From: Microcaldota archaeon
GTDB lineage: Archaea; Micrarchaeota; Micrarchaeia; Anstonellales; Bilamarchaeaceae
DNA: 9,564 nucleotides
NCBI GenBank assembly: GCA_023247345.1
Contig: JAHFGR010000039.1
Location: 1 to 9,564, forward strand
Direction: 5' to 3'
This document shows, piece after piece, positions 1 through 6,172 of this stretch. Every line of letters begins with the position of its first letter. Position 1 is the stretch's first letter. The notes below the pieces were generated by a model. The model was not told the DNA's origin, searched no databases, and worked only from the letters and a program-made list of their open reading frames with translations. The translations under genes were made by a program, and so were the position numbers.

Positions 1-369
1 CAAATTCTCGTAATATATCCTTGTCCTGCCTTTTTTAAAATCAAAAGTTATTCTAATATCGCCATTGATCGCGTCATATTCTTTTCCTGTTTTGTTTGCG
101 AGCTCGGACGAAATTTTCTTGTTAAGAATAGTTTTAAGACTCTCTGCTTTTTTGATTCGCTTGTCCCAGAGTTCTTCTTCTTTAATAAACCATTCATCTG
201 GCATGCGCGTCGCAATTGCAAAGCTGTTGCATTGTTCATTTACTATTTGCTCGCTTGCCTGCTGTAATAATTGTTCTAGTCCTTCAAGCAAGTTATTGCA
301 TAAAAAGCAATCACCAACAGAGTAATCATTATTATTGGCTGAATTGCAAATAGCACATAAATTAGTCAT
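1..369 (-). CDS. pus10: Pus10-type tRNA pseudouridine synthase, N-terminal part (cut by window edge)
   Basis: The reading frame is open from an ATG at 369 to the window edge (123 residues, no stop), so the catalytic C-terminal part is missing. The protein begins with two CxxC pairs (C5/C8 and C21/C24), as expected for the zinc-binding N-terminus of archaeal Pus10. From about residue 48 it matches the THUMP-like region of that family: SFAIATRMPDEW, then an EEELWDKRIKKAESLK helix, then DIRITFDFKKGRTRIYYEN. The family makes pseudouridine at positions 54/55 of the tRNA T-loop. The start at 369 is chosen because GGTGA lies 4 nt upstream; an in-frame ATG at 384 would add five residues but has no such site. 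It follows two small genes on the same strand. Family recognition is from remembered motifs; the missing catalytic domain cannot be checked. Confidence 0.83.
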   Translation of the reverse strand, partial: MTNLCAICNSANNNDYSVGDCFLCNNLLEGLEQLLQQASEQIVNEQCNSFAIATRMPDEWFIKEEELWDKRIKKAESLKTILNKKISSELANKTGKEYDAINGDIRITFDFKKGRTRIYYENL

Positions 370-373
370 AATT

Positions 374-378
374 TCACC
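374..378 (-). promoter_or_regulatory. Shine-Dalgarno site of pus10
   Basis: GGTGA on the minus strand ends 4 nt before the ATG at 369. It matches the archaeal anti-Shine-Dalgarno pairing (GGAGGTGATC) and decides between the ATGs at 369 and 384. Confidence 0.6.
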
Positions 379-395
379 AGCCATAAGTTATAAGC

Positions 396-410
396 AGCAG
401 GCTTCCTGCC
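396..410 (-). other. Short hairpin between the 114-residue gene and pus10
   Basis: A perfect 5-bp stem (GCAGG/CCTGC) with a 3-nt loop and one flanking G-U pair sits in the 54-nt gap before pus10. It has no T-run after it, so it is a poor terminator. It may be an RNA processing or pausing point, or chance. Confidence 0.3.
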
Positions 411-423
411 TAAGGCATAATGC

Positions 424-768
424 TTAAATCTCAATATGTCTCTCACTCGGTAAAGCGTTCTTTATTCTATATCCATCCAAAATGAGTGAAGCGCGTCTAA
501 CCTTACCTTTTAAGTCAGTATCAGAAATGGGTTTTTCAGCTATTACATCTACATAAAGACCGAAATCGGCGAGTGTAGAAGATCCATTTGATACCATTTG
601 CCTTAGCACATCGACAACCAATTGTTTGCCTTTTTCGTCGCTGCCCCAAACGCTTAATGCGAGCGAAACTTGATTTATAAAATGAGTTTTGTCACTCTCG
701 TTCATGGTTTTCCATCGCTCAACTATGCGCGATTTTGTTTCACCATCAACATTTTCAAATACGTCCAT
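424..768 (-). CDS. Hypothetical protein, 114 residues
   Basis: I do not recognise the family. The protein is soluble, without a signal peptide, membrane segment or cysteines, and mostly helical by composition (helices near residues 8-20, 25-40 and 47-60). Its C-terminal third is basic around KGKVRRASLILDGYR. The ATG at 768 is preceded by GGTCGTGATTTA, which gives a weak GTGAT ribosome-binding match. It starts 25 nt after the stop of the 99-residue gene and ends 54 nt before pus10, all on one strand, so co-transcription with pus10 is likely. Read-through without stops, the upstream site and the operon spacing support a real gene. Its function is unknown. Confidence 0.68.
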   Translation of the reverse strand: MDVFENVDGETKSRIVERWKTMNESDKTHFINQVSLALSVWGSDEKGKQLVVDVLRQMVSNGSSTLADFGLYVDVIAEKPISDTDLKGKVRRASLILDGYRIKNALPSERHIEI

Positions 769-793
769 TAAATCACGACCATATTATTATACT

Positions 794-1093
794 CTAACCC
801 CACGCAAGCCTTTCCGGTTCATCATGCCTTGCTGCTTCATCCAAAGCATGCTTTAAATTAAGAGCAAGCCTTATGGCGGCAGGGGTAACAGTTAAATCTA
901 TTTTTTCTTTTTTAACTACCATTGAGCCCTGTTTATGTTCCCTTTCTTTTCTCTCGCCAATTGCAAGTAGTTCATCCATAGACGCCTTTGTTGGCTTTCT
1001 TCCATGTTCTATAAGTTCAGCGATTCTGGCCCAAATTGTTTTTTCGTCCTCGTCTTTTCTTTCTTCTCTTCTTACTTGCTTTGGAGTTACCAT
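794..1093 (-). CDS. Hypothetical charged helical protein, 99 residues
   Basis: I do not recognise the family. The N-terminal 60 residues are very rich in Lys, Arg and Glu (RREERKDEDEK, then KERKEREHK-like stretches), suggesting a charged helix. The C-terminal part (KIDLTVTPAAIRLALNLKHALDEAARH) looks like a short strand followed by an amphipathic helix. There is no signal peptide or membrane segment. It is first in the apparent unit with the 114-residue gene and pus10. A TATA box at 1119-1130 would place the transcript start only a few bases before the ATG, so it is probably leaderless or nearly so; no clear Shine-Dalgarno site is present. An overlapping plus-strand reading frame here (873-1115) has no promoter or context support and is taken as antisense noise. 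Confidence 0.65.
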   Translation of the reverse strand: MVTPKQVRREERKDEDEKTIWARIAELIEHGRKPTKASMDELLAIGERKEREHKQGSMVVKKEKIDLTVTPAAIRLALNLKHALDEAARHDEPERLAWG

Positions 1094-1118
1094 AACTATC
1101 AGTTTTATATTATAGTGA

Positions 1119-1130
1119 ATATTTTATAAA
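1119..1130 (-). promoter_or_regulatory. Proximal TATA box for the small-gene/pus10 unit
   Basis: TTTATAAAATAT on the minus strand is a strong archaeal TATA-box match. Its centre lies about 32 nt upstream of the ATG at 1093, which predicts a transcript start within roughly 10 nt of the start codon. The same 12 bases occur again 46 bp upstream at 1165-1176. Confidence 0.6.
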
Positions 1131-1143
1131 TCCGCAGATTTCC

Positions 1144-1176
1144 ACTGGTCCAGTAATCCGAAACATATTTTATAAA
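1144..1176 (-). promoter_or_regulatory. Second TATA box plus 11-bp palindrome
   Basis: The 12-base TATA sequence is repeated exactly at 1165-1176. About 26 nt downstream, where transcription from this copy should begin, lies the perfect odd palindrome ACTGGTCCAGT (1144-1154). A palindrome at a start site is a plausible operator, but this is inference from position alone. Confidence 0.4.
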
Positions 1177-1215
1177 TAAAGCGTTCGAGTGCTTCAATTC
1201 GATAGATTTTCCTTT

Positions 1216-1263
1216 CTCGAGCGAACTTTTCGAGTTTTTTGTTTTTTATTTAACTCGCTCGAG
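1216..1263. repeat. Inverted repeat downstream of polB
   Basis: CTCGAGCGA (1216-1224) and TCGCTCGAG (1255-1263) form a perfect 9-bp stem around an AT-rich 30-base loop. The surrounding 91 bases hold seven TCGA tetramers. The repeat could form a hairpin in the polB 3' untranslated RNA, or a cruciform. Confidence 0.55.
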
Positions 1264-1273
1264 TTCGAAAATC

Positions 1274-1289
1274 GATTAATTTTTTAATC
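1274..1289 (-). terminator. AT-rich hairpin just after polB stop
   Basis: GATTAA and TTAATC form a perfect 6-bp stem around four T (A on the transcript strand), starting 2 nt after the polB stop codon. The stem is weak, and the T-tract expected for archaeal termination is not on the transcript strand. It may mark the 3' end only together with the GC-richer repeat downstream. Confidence 0.3.
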
Positions 1290-1291
1290 AC

Positions 1292-3682
1292 TTATACAAA
1301 ATCCCCCAAACCCTTTTGTTTGCCGCCTACCTTTAGATCATATTCCTCATAGCCCAATTCCTTAAGTATCTTCATAACAGCAGGTAAAACCTGGTTGTTG
1401 ATATAATAATCAGCATCATAATCCTTTGCGAATTCTAAAGGATGCGCTTTTTCAGAAACGCTCTTGCCGCTTTTTGTCACTACGTAAGATATAACGCTCC
1501 CTTTTTCTACAGGTATGCCCTGAGCTATCATTTTTTTAGCAGCGCTAAGCTCCGGGCTGGCAACATCGTAATCTCTCGTATCCTTACTAAGTTGCGTCAT
1601 TATTGCAAGCTCTTCTAGCGGCACGTTGCCTTCTCGCAGACGTTGGATAGTTTTTCTTACTATAGCAACAGCCTTTTCTTTACTGCCTTCCCGTAGAATT
1701 GCCTCGAGTACCTGCAATTGTGTTTTCTTGGCTATATCGCTCCAATCACGCCTAACGAGCTCAAAGCCGCGGATTTTTATCCTACCATCCTCGCCCAGCA
1801 TTGCATATTTTTTCTTTGCACCGCGTTCTTCCTTGCCCTTTTTACCTACAAAAACGCCCCGAGTGAAAAATCCTTCAAGTTCGAGCTCCATCTTTTCCGG
1901 GAGTTTTTTATTTATGTTTTCGAGAAAATCAACAACATCCTGCTTGTTTTTATAAATTAGAAAAATCGAATCAGTATCTCCATAAAGTACTCTAAACCCT
2001 GCATTTTCTGCAGCATCAATTGTTTCTTGTATGTGCTTTCTCCCCCAAGCGGTTGTGCTTTCTGCGCATTCTCGTGAGTACCAGCGCGCACGCGGGTATC
2101 CTAGATAGCCATAGATGCTATTTGTTAAAATTTTAATCGCGTGAGACCTTGCAGTCAATATTTTGTATTTTTCCTCGTTTTTATCAGTTTTTTTAATCTC
2201 CTGTTTTATCTTTAATCGGTAATCTAACAACCAGTCTACGACCGATGGTATTAAACCTAACGGTCCTTTACTGAACTTCGCGCCAGTTGGAGAAACAAAA
2301 CACTCGCGCCCATTAATATTTTCATCATTATCCTTATCCTTTTCAACTGTGTATGGGTCAATATTATAAGAAACAATTATAGTCGGATACAATCCTCTAA
2401 AGTCCATAACTGCTATGTTATCATAAATTCCTGGCTCTGGAATTTTTACATATGCGCCTTCAATAGGATTCGCCATTCTTTCCTTTACCGAGCTATCGGA
2501 CGGCCTGGAAGGCGATATCATATTTTTTCCAGTAGCCTCGTACATAAGAAGATTTTCAACTAGTTGACCGCTAGTCGAAAGCGCAACATCAAACAATGGC
2601 ATTTTTGATACTTTACTCAGTTCTACTTGCAATGGCAAGAAATGGTCACCGAGTTCTTTTGTTATCTGTGCATCAACCAAAGAATATTCTGCAAGTTGAT
2701 CGATCTTGCCAGCATCCCAGAACTGCCAGATATCCTGCATTTTTATATCTAGTTTCTTTTTACCTATCACTTCTTCAGCCACTCGCTTCAATGTGAATTC
2801 CTGCGCCTTTACAAGGCCGATAAAACCAAAAAAGCGAACTGCAGGATAAATATCTATGTGTATTCTTCCATCAACACGCATCCCGTTTACCATACCCTTT
2901 CTAATTTTTTTCAATATTTTAGTTCTACCAATGCGCAAATTCGCTCCTAATGCGTTTGCTCTTCTTTCCAAATAAGGGAGATCGAAATTACTCGAGTTAT
3001 AGCCGAAAACTACATCCGGATTTTCCTGCGTCATTATCTCCGAAAACTTCTCCAGCATATCTTTTTCATTTTGAACCAATTTTACAAATTCTCCCTGCGC
3101 TTTTTTATAAGAAATAACGCCACTATGGTTTCCAGCATAGCTTATCATGATTATAGGATCTTTATTCTCTCTTGGTGCTCCAAGTGGATTATAAGTTTCT
3201 ATATCAAAAGCAAGCGTACTGAGAGATATTTTATCAGTTTGTTCTATCCTAGTTATCTCCTTTATTATGCTGCCTTCTCGCTTGTAATGGATAATCGAGA
3301 AAGGAACAAGTTTCATATCTAGAACGAATCTCTTGGCAAATTGAATATTATATTCGTAGCAGGTAAATGGCATTGCTTGTTTTATTAACGGCACGTCGCT
3401 TGGCGCATGGCAAAAAACCTTTAACAATATTTTTCTTTTTCCACTCAATATTTTTTCGCAAGTCTCCACTCTCGAAACTTTAATTTTTTCCCCATTTTTC
3501 GCTTGCGTGTGTATCTTTTCAACGTCCTTTTTGTTGCTTTCATCCGTGTCAACATAAAAATAAGGTTCGTATTCCAGATGTAACCTTGTAAGTTTTTTTC
3601 CTTTAACTAAAAGTCGAACATATGTTCTATTATTCTTAACAATATAATCAGCATCTAAAAAATAGGCCTTTTTTATATTCAT
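1292..3682 (-). CDS. polB: Archaeal family B DNA polymerase
   Basis: This is a replicative DNA polymerase with 3'-5' proofreading, 796 residues, the usual length for archaeal PolB, and without an intein. Residues, from the ATG at 3682: an N-terminal domain with the conserved YEPYFYV stretch near 38-44; exonuclease motifs FDIE (D160, E162), NSSNFDLPYL (about 229-238) and YSLVD (333-337); the EGAYV linker (408-412); polymerase motif A DFRGLYPTII (427-436); KILTNSIYG (517-525); and the catalytic YGDTDS (567-572). KKKYA follows in the palm. The C-terminal QKGLGDFV fits a PCNA-interacting PIP box (Q-x-x-L-x-x-F-V). Motif A has RGLYPT where the common form is RSLYPS. A TTG at 3700 would add six residues, but the ATG gives the family's usual N-terminus. 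It has its own TATA box. Confidence 0.97.
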   Translation of the reverse strand: MNIKKAYFLDADYIVKNNRTYVRLLVKGKKLTRLHLEYEPYFYVDTDESNKKDVEKIHTQAKNGEKIKVSRVETCEKILSGKRKILLKVFCHAPSDVPLIKQAMPFTCYEYNIQFAKRFVLDMKLVPFSIIHYKREGSIIKEITRIEQTDKISLSTLAFDIETYNPLGAPRENKDPIIMISYAGNHSGVISYKKAQGEFVKLVQNEKDMLEKFSEIMTQENPDVVFGYNSSNFDLPYLERRANALGANLRIGRTKILKKIRKGMVNGMRVDGRIHIDIYPAVRFFGFIGLVKAQEFTLKRVAEEVIGKKKLDIKMQDIWQFWDAGKIDQLAEYSLVDAQITKELGDHFLPLQVELSKVSKMPLFDVALSTSGQLVENLLMYEATGKNMISPSRPSDSSVKERMANPIEGAYVKIPEPGIYDNIAVMDFRGLYPTIIVSYNIDPYTVEKDKDNDENINGRECFVSPTGAKFSKGPLGLIPSVVDWLLDYRLKIKQEIKKTDKNEEKYKILTARSHAIKILTNSIYGYLGYPRARWYSRECAESTTAWGRKHIQETIDAAENAGFRVLYGDTDSIFLIYKNKQDVVDFLENINKKLPEKMELELEGFFTRGVFVGKKGKEERGAKKKYAMLGEDGRIKIRGFELVRRDWSDIAKKTQLQVLEAILREGSKEKAVAIVRKTIQRLREGNVPLEELAIMTQLSKDTRDYDVASPELSAAKKMIAQGIPVEKGSVISYVVTKSGKSVSEKAHPLEFAKDYDADYYINNQVLPAVMKILKELGYEEYDLKVGGKQKGLGDFV

Positions 3683-3720
3683 ATAAGAATAACAAATCAA
3701 ACATTTTTAACTTTATTAGT

Positions 3721-3730
3721 TTTTTATAAG
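3721..3730 (-). promoter_or_regulatory. TATA box of polB
   Basis: CTTATAAAAA on the minus strand lies about 44 nt upstream of the ATG at 3682, predicting a transcript start near 3700 and a leader of under 20 nt. No Shine-Dalgarno site is seen before the ATG. Upstream of it (3755-3796) GGGTCC and GGAGCCC could pair as a weak bulged hairpin. Nothing else is evident in this gap. Confidence 0.5.
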
Positions 3731-3796
3731 ATTGCGTATTTTCTCTCTTGGCTAGGGCTCCATTGAAATAACAACTACTAAAATTAAATAGGACCC

Positions 3797-3850
3797 AAAT
3801 AAAATACTAAAAAAAGTAAAATAAAAAATATAAAAAAAGAAACTAAAAAA
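3797..3850 (-). terminator. T-rich terminator after the triple-repeat gene
   Basis: The minus strand directly after the stop at 3851 has several runs of 5-7 T (for example in TTTTTTAGTTTC and TTTACTTTTTTTAG) spread over about 50 nt. T-rich tracts without a strong stem are the usual archaeal termination signal. Confidence 0.6.
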
Positions 3851-4588
3851 TTATTCTCTCTCCTTTAGAGCTACTTCTTTGTCAATAAGTTCTTGGAGGA
3901 CTTCTTCGTGTATAAATCGTCTTCCGCCGACTTTAACATGTGGAATTCTACCACGATCAAGTCTGCGCTCGAACGCATTTCTCTTTATACGGATAGTACT
4001 CTTATGGAGCTCTTTTACTGCTTCACTGACTGAATAATAGCTCTTGCTTATATGAGTAAGTGCATCAACAGCATCCTTTGGCACGAGCCTTCTAGTCCCG
4101 AATTTTACTGAAGGAATCGAACCCTTCTCTATTCTGCCTATGAAAGCGCGGAAGTTTATTGCTGAATTTGCTCGTTTATACTCGCCAAATGCTTCACGAA
4201 CAGTAAAGAAGTCATTTTTAGTGTTAACGACATCGTCTAGTACTCCTCTCGGGATAAATCTCTTTCTCCCAACTTTTACATAAGGTACTGTACCACGTTC
4301 TATTCTTCCGCCAAATGCACGGAATGATATCGCAACGCCGTTATCTCTTAAGTAATCATAAGCTGATCTAACTGAGAATAAACTATGTCTCGATTCCAAG
4401 TCGTCCTCGCTAGTTTTCTGCTTATATAACTGCTGTGCAACCTTGTACACACTAGCAACAGAGCTGGATAGCGATCCTTCTACTTTATCGCGCTCCTTTT
4501 TTATCTCATCTACATCCAATGACTTATACTCATCTATTACATTGTCTTCAATTTCTTTTTCTATAATAATTTTCTTACCACGCGGCAT
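3851..4588 (-). CDS. Triple helix-turn-helix-like repeat protein
   Basis: The 245-residue protein has a charged N-terminal region (1-65) followed by three tandem repeats beginning at F71, F128 and Y185, exactly 57 residues apart. Each repeat reads roughly (F/Y)-(S/T)-V-x-E/S-A ... AFxxRI-(E/D)-(R/K)-G-x-(I/V)-P-x-V-K-x-G-x-(R/K)-R-(F/L)-(I/V)-P. This is the signature of excisionase/MerR-like winged helix-turn-helix domains (HTH_17 type), in which a recognition helix precedes the 'G-x-I/L-P-x-x-K-x-G-x-R-R' wing. It has no cysteines or membrane segments. It is therefore a probable cytoplasmic DNA-binding protein with three binding modules; whether it is a regulator, chromatin-like or recombination-related factor cannot be told. 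It has its own TATA box and a good Shine-Dalgarno site. Family assignment is from motif memory. Confidence 0.85.
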   Translation of the reverse strand: MPRGKKIIIEKEIEDNVIDEYKSLDVDEIKKERDKVEGSLSSSVASVYKVAQQLYKQKTSEDDLESRHSLFSVRSAYDYLRDNGVAISFRAFGGRIERGTVPYVKVGRKRFIPRGVLDDVVNTKNDFFTVREAFGEYKRANSAINFRAFIGRIEKGSIPSVKFGTRRLVPKDAVDALTHISKSYYSVSEAVKELHKSTIRIKRNAFERRLDRGRIPHVKVGGRRFIHEEVLQELIDKEVALKERE

Positions 4589-4593
4589 AGTTG

Positions 4594-4600
4594 ACCACCT
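4594..4600 (-). promoter_or_regulatory. Shine-Dalgarno site of the triple-repeat gene
   Basis: AGGTGGT lies 5 nt before the ATG at 4588. It is the strongest ribosome-binding match in the window and fixes the start of this gene. Confidence 0.7.
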
Positions 4601-4620
4601 TTGATATTTTATGATTATGT

Positions 4621-4671
4621 GTGGTATTACATATTAAAACAAAGCGTTTATAAATATAACACTTTTACCAC
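4621..4671 (-). promoter_or_regulatory. TATA box flanked by a 6-bp inverted repeat
   Basis: TATTTATAAACG on the minus strand (core TTTATAAA at 4647-4654) predicts a transcript start near 4625 and a leader of about 37 nt. GTGGTA (4621-4626) and TACCAC (4666-4671) flank it as an inverted repeat, overlapping the predicted start and the upstream side. An operator, possibly for self-regulation by the encoded protein, is conceivable but unproven. Confidence 0.5.
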
Positions 4672-6045
4672 TTACCCCTCTTTTTTGAATTTCAGTCGAT
4701 ATACAGCATAAAATACAACCGCAAGAATTATAATACCTCCTACAATGTAATGTAGTGGTACTCCGACGTTAGACGAGGGCGGTGTATCATTTCCTGTACT
4801 GTCGCCAGTTTCTCCATTATTGCCTGAATTATTGCTATTCGTATTGTTAGTATTATTATTTTGGTCGCTAGTGCCAAGTTTATGTGTTCCTTCTGCGCTT
4901 ACCTTATTCCCATCTTTGTCTTTTATGTCTACAGTAAAACTTATCTCTGTTAATCCTTGCGCAACAGGAATCTCAGCGCTGTACTGGCTTGGTTTGCTCT
5001 GATAAACTGCTACTTTTTTTGTTCCACCATTTTCTGTTATATACAAAACATTTACATCTGAAGCAGAAATCCCGCTTGCAAACTTACCCTCGTCACTCGT
5101 GCTTATTAAGACGCGCAGTTTATTTGCTTCTTCAAGAACTTTAATATCATTTATTTTCGGCGGTGCCAAATCAAAAGCAATATTGTACTCTGAGTTTTCA
5201 ACTAGATTAAGATCTAATTTTTTCTCTCTGCCTTGATATTTTATAACTACGCTATGGTATTGGCCGACGATTTTATCTATCTTTAATTGTCCACTGCCAT
5301 CTGTCTCGTATTCTTTATCATCTATAGTTACGCTAGTTTTTAGCGGGCTTTCTTTATCATCAGTAGTAAATATTTTTAATTTATAAAAGGTCAACTGTAT
5401 GCTAGTAATCAAGTCATTGTTTACACTAACTTCTTTTTCTTCTTTACCATCTAAATATTTCACAAATATTCTTGTATCTCCCTTAAATACTTTGAAATCA
5501 CTAATGCCATTTACAGTTGTCTTATTCCTATTATTAACAAAAACCAAAGCGCCATTTATTGCAGAATTTTTTTCATCTGTAACAACTACTCGCAAGGAAT
5601 AAACATCGAGATTAAAATCTATAATCGTCGGATGGTTCTGAGCTTTAATATTGTTAGTGAAGTTTCTTCCATCTAAACTTACGGAAATAGTAATTGTACA
5701 ATCAACATTGGCTGGATTATTCTCAAGATTTTTAATAGCAAAACTCGCATTACCATCCTTACCTGTTAGTCTTGGTAAGGTTGTGAAATAGCCCTTTCCT
5801 GTAGATTTGTCTATCTGATATCTAAGCCTTACTGATGCGCCTTCAATTGGTCTTGATTTGCCGTCCAAAGCACGCACATTTACTGTGTCTTCGTACATGG
5901 CATCGCACCCATTTGATGCAGGTGCTGGAGGGATAGTAAAACCTTCGGTTACAATATCATGTCCGCCCGCACCAGAAGTATTCTCTTCTGCAAAAGCAAA
6001 ACTCAGGATAGCTAATAAAAAAATTACCAAAATTAAAATTCGCAT
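4672..6045 (-). CDS. Secreted, membrane-anchored surface protein with Ig-like/carboxypeptidase-regulatory-like repeats
   Basis: The 457-residue protein starts with a signal peptide (MRIL plus a hydrophobic core, likely cut after AFA at 19). Beta-rich modules follow: about 53-148 (VRALDGKSRPIEGASVRLRY), 149-220 (LRVVVTDEKNSAINGALVFV), 221-293 (LKIFTTDDKESPLKTSVTID) and 296-391. The first three resemble carboxypeptidase-regulatory-like or Ig-like surface modules, with the 'D-x-x-x-x-P/I-x-G-A-x-V' pattern and a following 'T-D/N-G-x-G/S' turn. Two cysteines (47 and 116) could form one disulfide. A low-complexity Asn/Ser/Thr/Gly linker (393-426) with several N-x-S/T sites precedes one membrane helix (430-449) and a basic tail (RLKFKKEG). 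The topology is therefore outside, with a C-terminal anchor. Its role (adhesion, envelope or S-layer-associated) cannot be specified. Confidence 0.88.
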   Translation of the reverse strand: MRILILVIFLLAILSFAFAEENTSGAGGHDIVTEGFTIPPAPASNGCDAMYEDTVNVRALDGKSRPIEGASVRLRYQIDKSTGKGYFTTLPRLTGKDGNASFAIKNLENNPANVDCTITISVSLDGRNFTNNIKAQNHPTIIDFNLDVYSLRVVVTDEKNSAINGALVFVNNRNKTTVNGISDFKVFKGDTRIFVKYLDGKEEKEVSVNNDLITSIQLTFYKLKIFTTDDKESPLKTSVTIDDKEYETDGSGQLKIDKIVGQYHSVVIKYQGREKKLDLNLVENSEYNIAFDLAPPKINDIKVLEEANKLRVLISTSDEGKFASGISASDVNVLYITENGGTKKVAVYQSKPSQYSAEIPVAQGLTEISFTVDIKDKDGNKVSAEGTHKLGTSDQNNNTNNTNSNNSGNNGETGDSTGNDTPPSSNVGVPLHYIVGGIIILAVVFYAVYRLKFKKEG

Positions 6046-6061
6046 GGCATAAATAGAACGG

Positions 6062-6079
6062 AAAAATATAAAAATAAAT
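6062..6079 (-). promoter_or_regulatory. T-rich tract: tRNA terminator and probable surface-protein promoter
   Basis: ATTTATTTTTATATTTTT begins right after the tRNA discriminator base, as expected for a tRNA terminator. It also contains the only TATA-like sequence about 20-30 nt before the surface-protein ATG at 6045, which would make that mRNA leaderless. Both roles are inferred from position. Confidence 0.5.
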
Positions 6080-6093
6080 CGAGCCCGAGAGGA

Positions 6094-6150
6094 TTGTCAG
6101 TTGAAGCCCCTTTCACCTCTTAAATACCTGAGATCATAAAAAGGCACACT
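6094..6150 (-). other. Non-canonical tRNA intron in the T-loop (59/60), 57 nt
   Basis: Without this segment the T-arm is AGGGG-TTCAAAT-CCTCT. The junction fits a relaxed bulge-helix-bulge: the T-stem, a 3-nt bulge AAT on the 3' side (6095-6093), a central helix of U55-A6097, C56-G6098 and A57-U6099 with one U-C mismatch, a 3-nt bulge AAA on the 5' side (6152-6150), then G6149-C6100 and U6148-A6101. Cutting each bulge after its second base yields exactly this 57-nt intron. Because of the A-runs, one- or two-base shifts give the same mature tRNA. Confidence 0.82.
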
Positions 6151-6172
6151 TTTGAACCCCTAATCTACTCGT

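Noticed and set aside
48..239. 63-residue minus-strand reading frame
   Set aside because: It lies in another frame inside the Pus10 coding region on the same strand; the Pus10 frame carries recognisable family motifs and a good ribosome-binding site.
873..1115. 80-residue plus-strand reading frame with hydrophobic, Ser-rich sequence
   Set aside because: Antisense of a Lys/Glu-rich gene naturally reads as Phe/Ser/Leu-rich; there is no supporting signal.
1259..1275. GAGTTCGAAAATCGA, another T-arm-like sequence
   Set aside because: The stem pairs only because TCGA is self-complementary; no other tRNA parts are present.
3683..3850. Possible non-coding RNA in the gap upstream of polB
   Set aside because: Only a weak bulged GGGTCC/GGAGCCC pairing is present; the rest is explained by a T-rich terminator and the polB TATA box.
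4105..4135. GGTTCGATTCC on the minus strand, a tRNA T-arm-like box
   Set aside because: It encodes the conserved Gly-Ser-Ile-Pro of the second repeat in the triple-repeat protein, and no acceptor or anticodon stems surround it.
6097..6137. Possible C/D-box small RNA inside the T-loop intron (AUGAUCU and CUGA)
   Set aside because: The C-box-like sequence lacks the final GA of RUGAUGA, and no convincing C' and D' pair or guide could be made out by eye.
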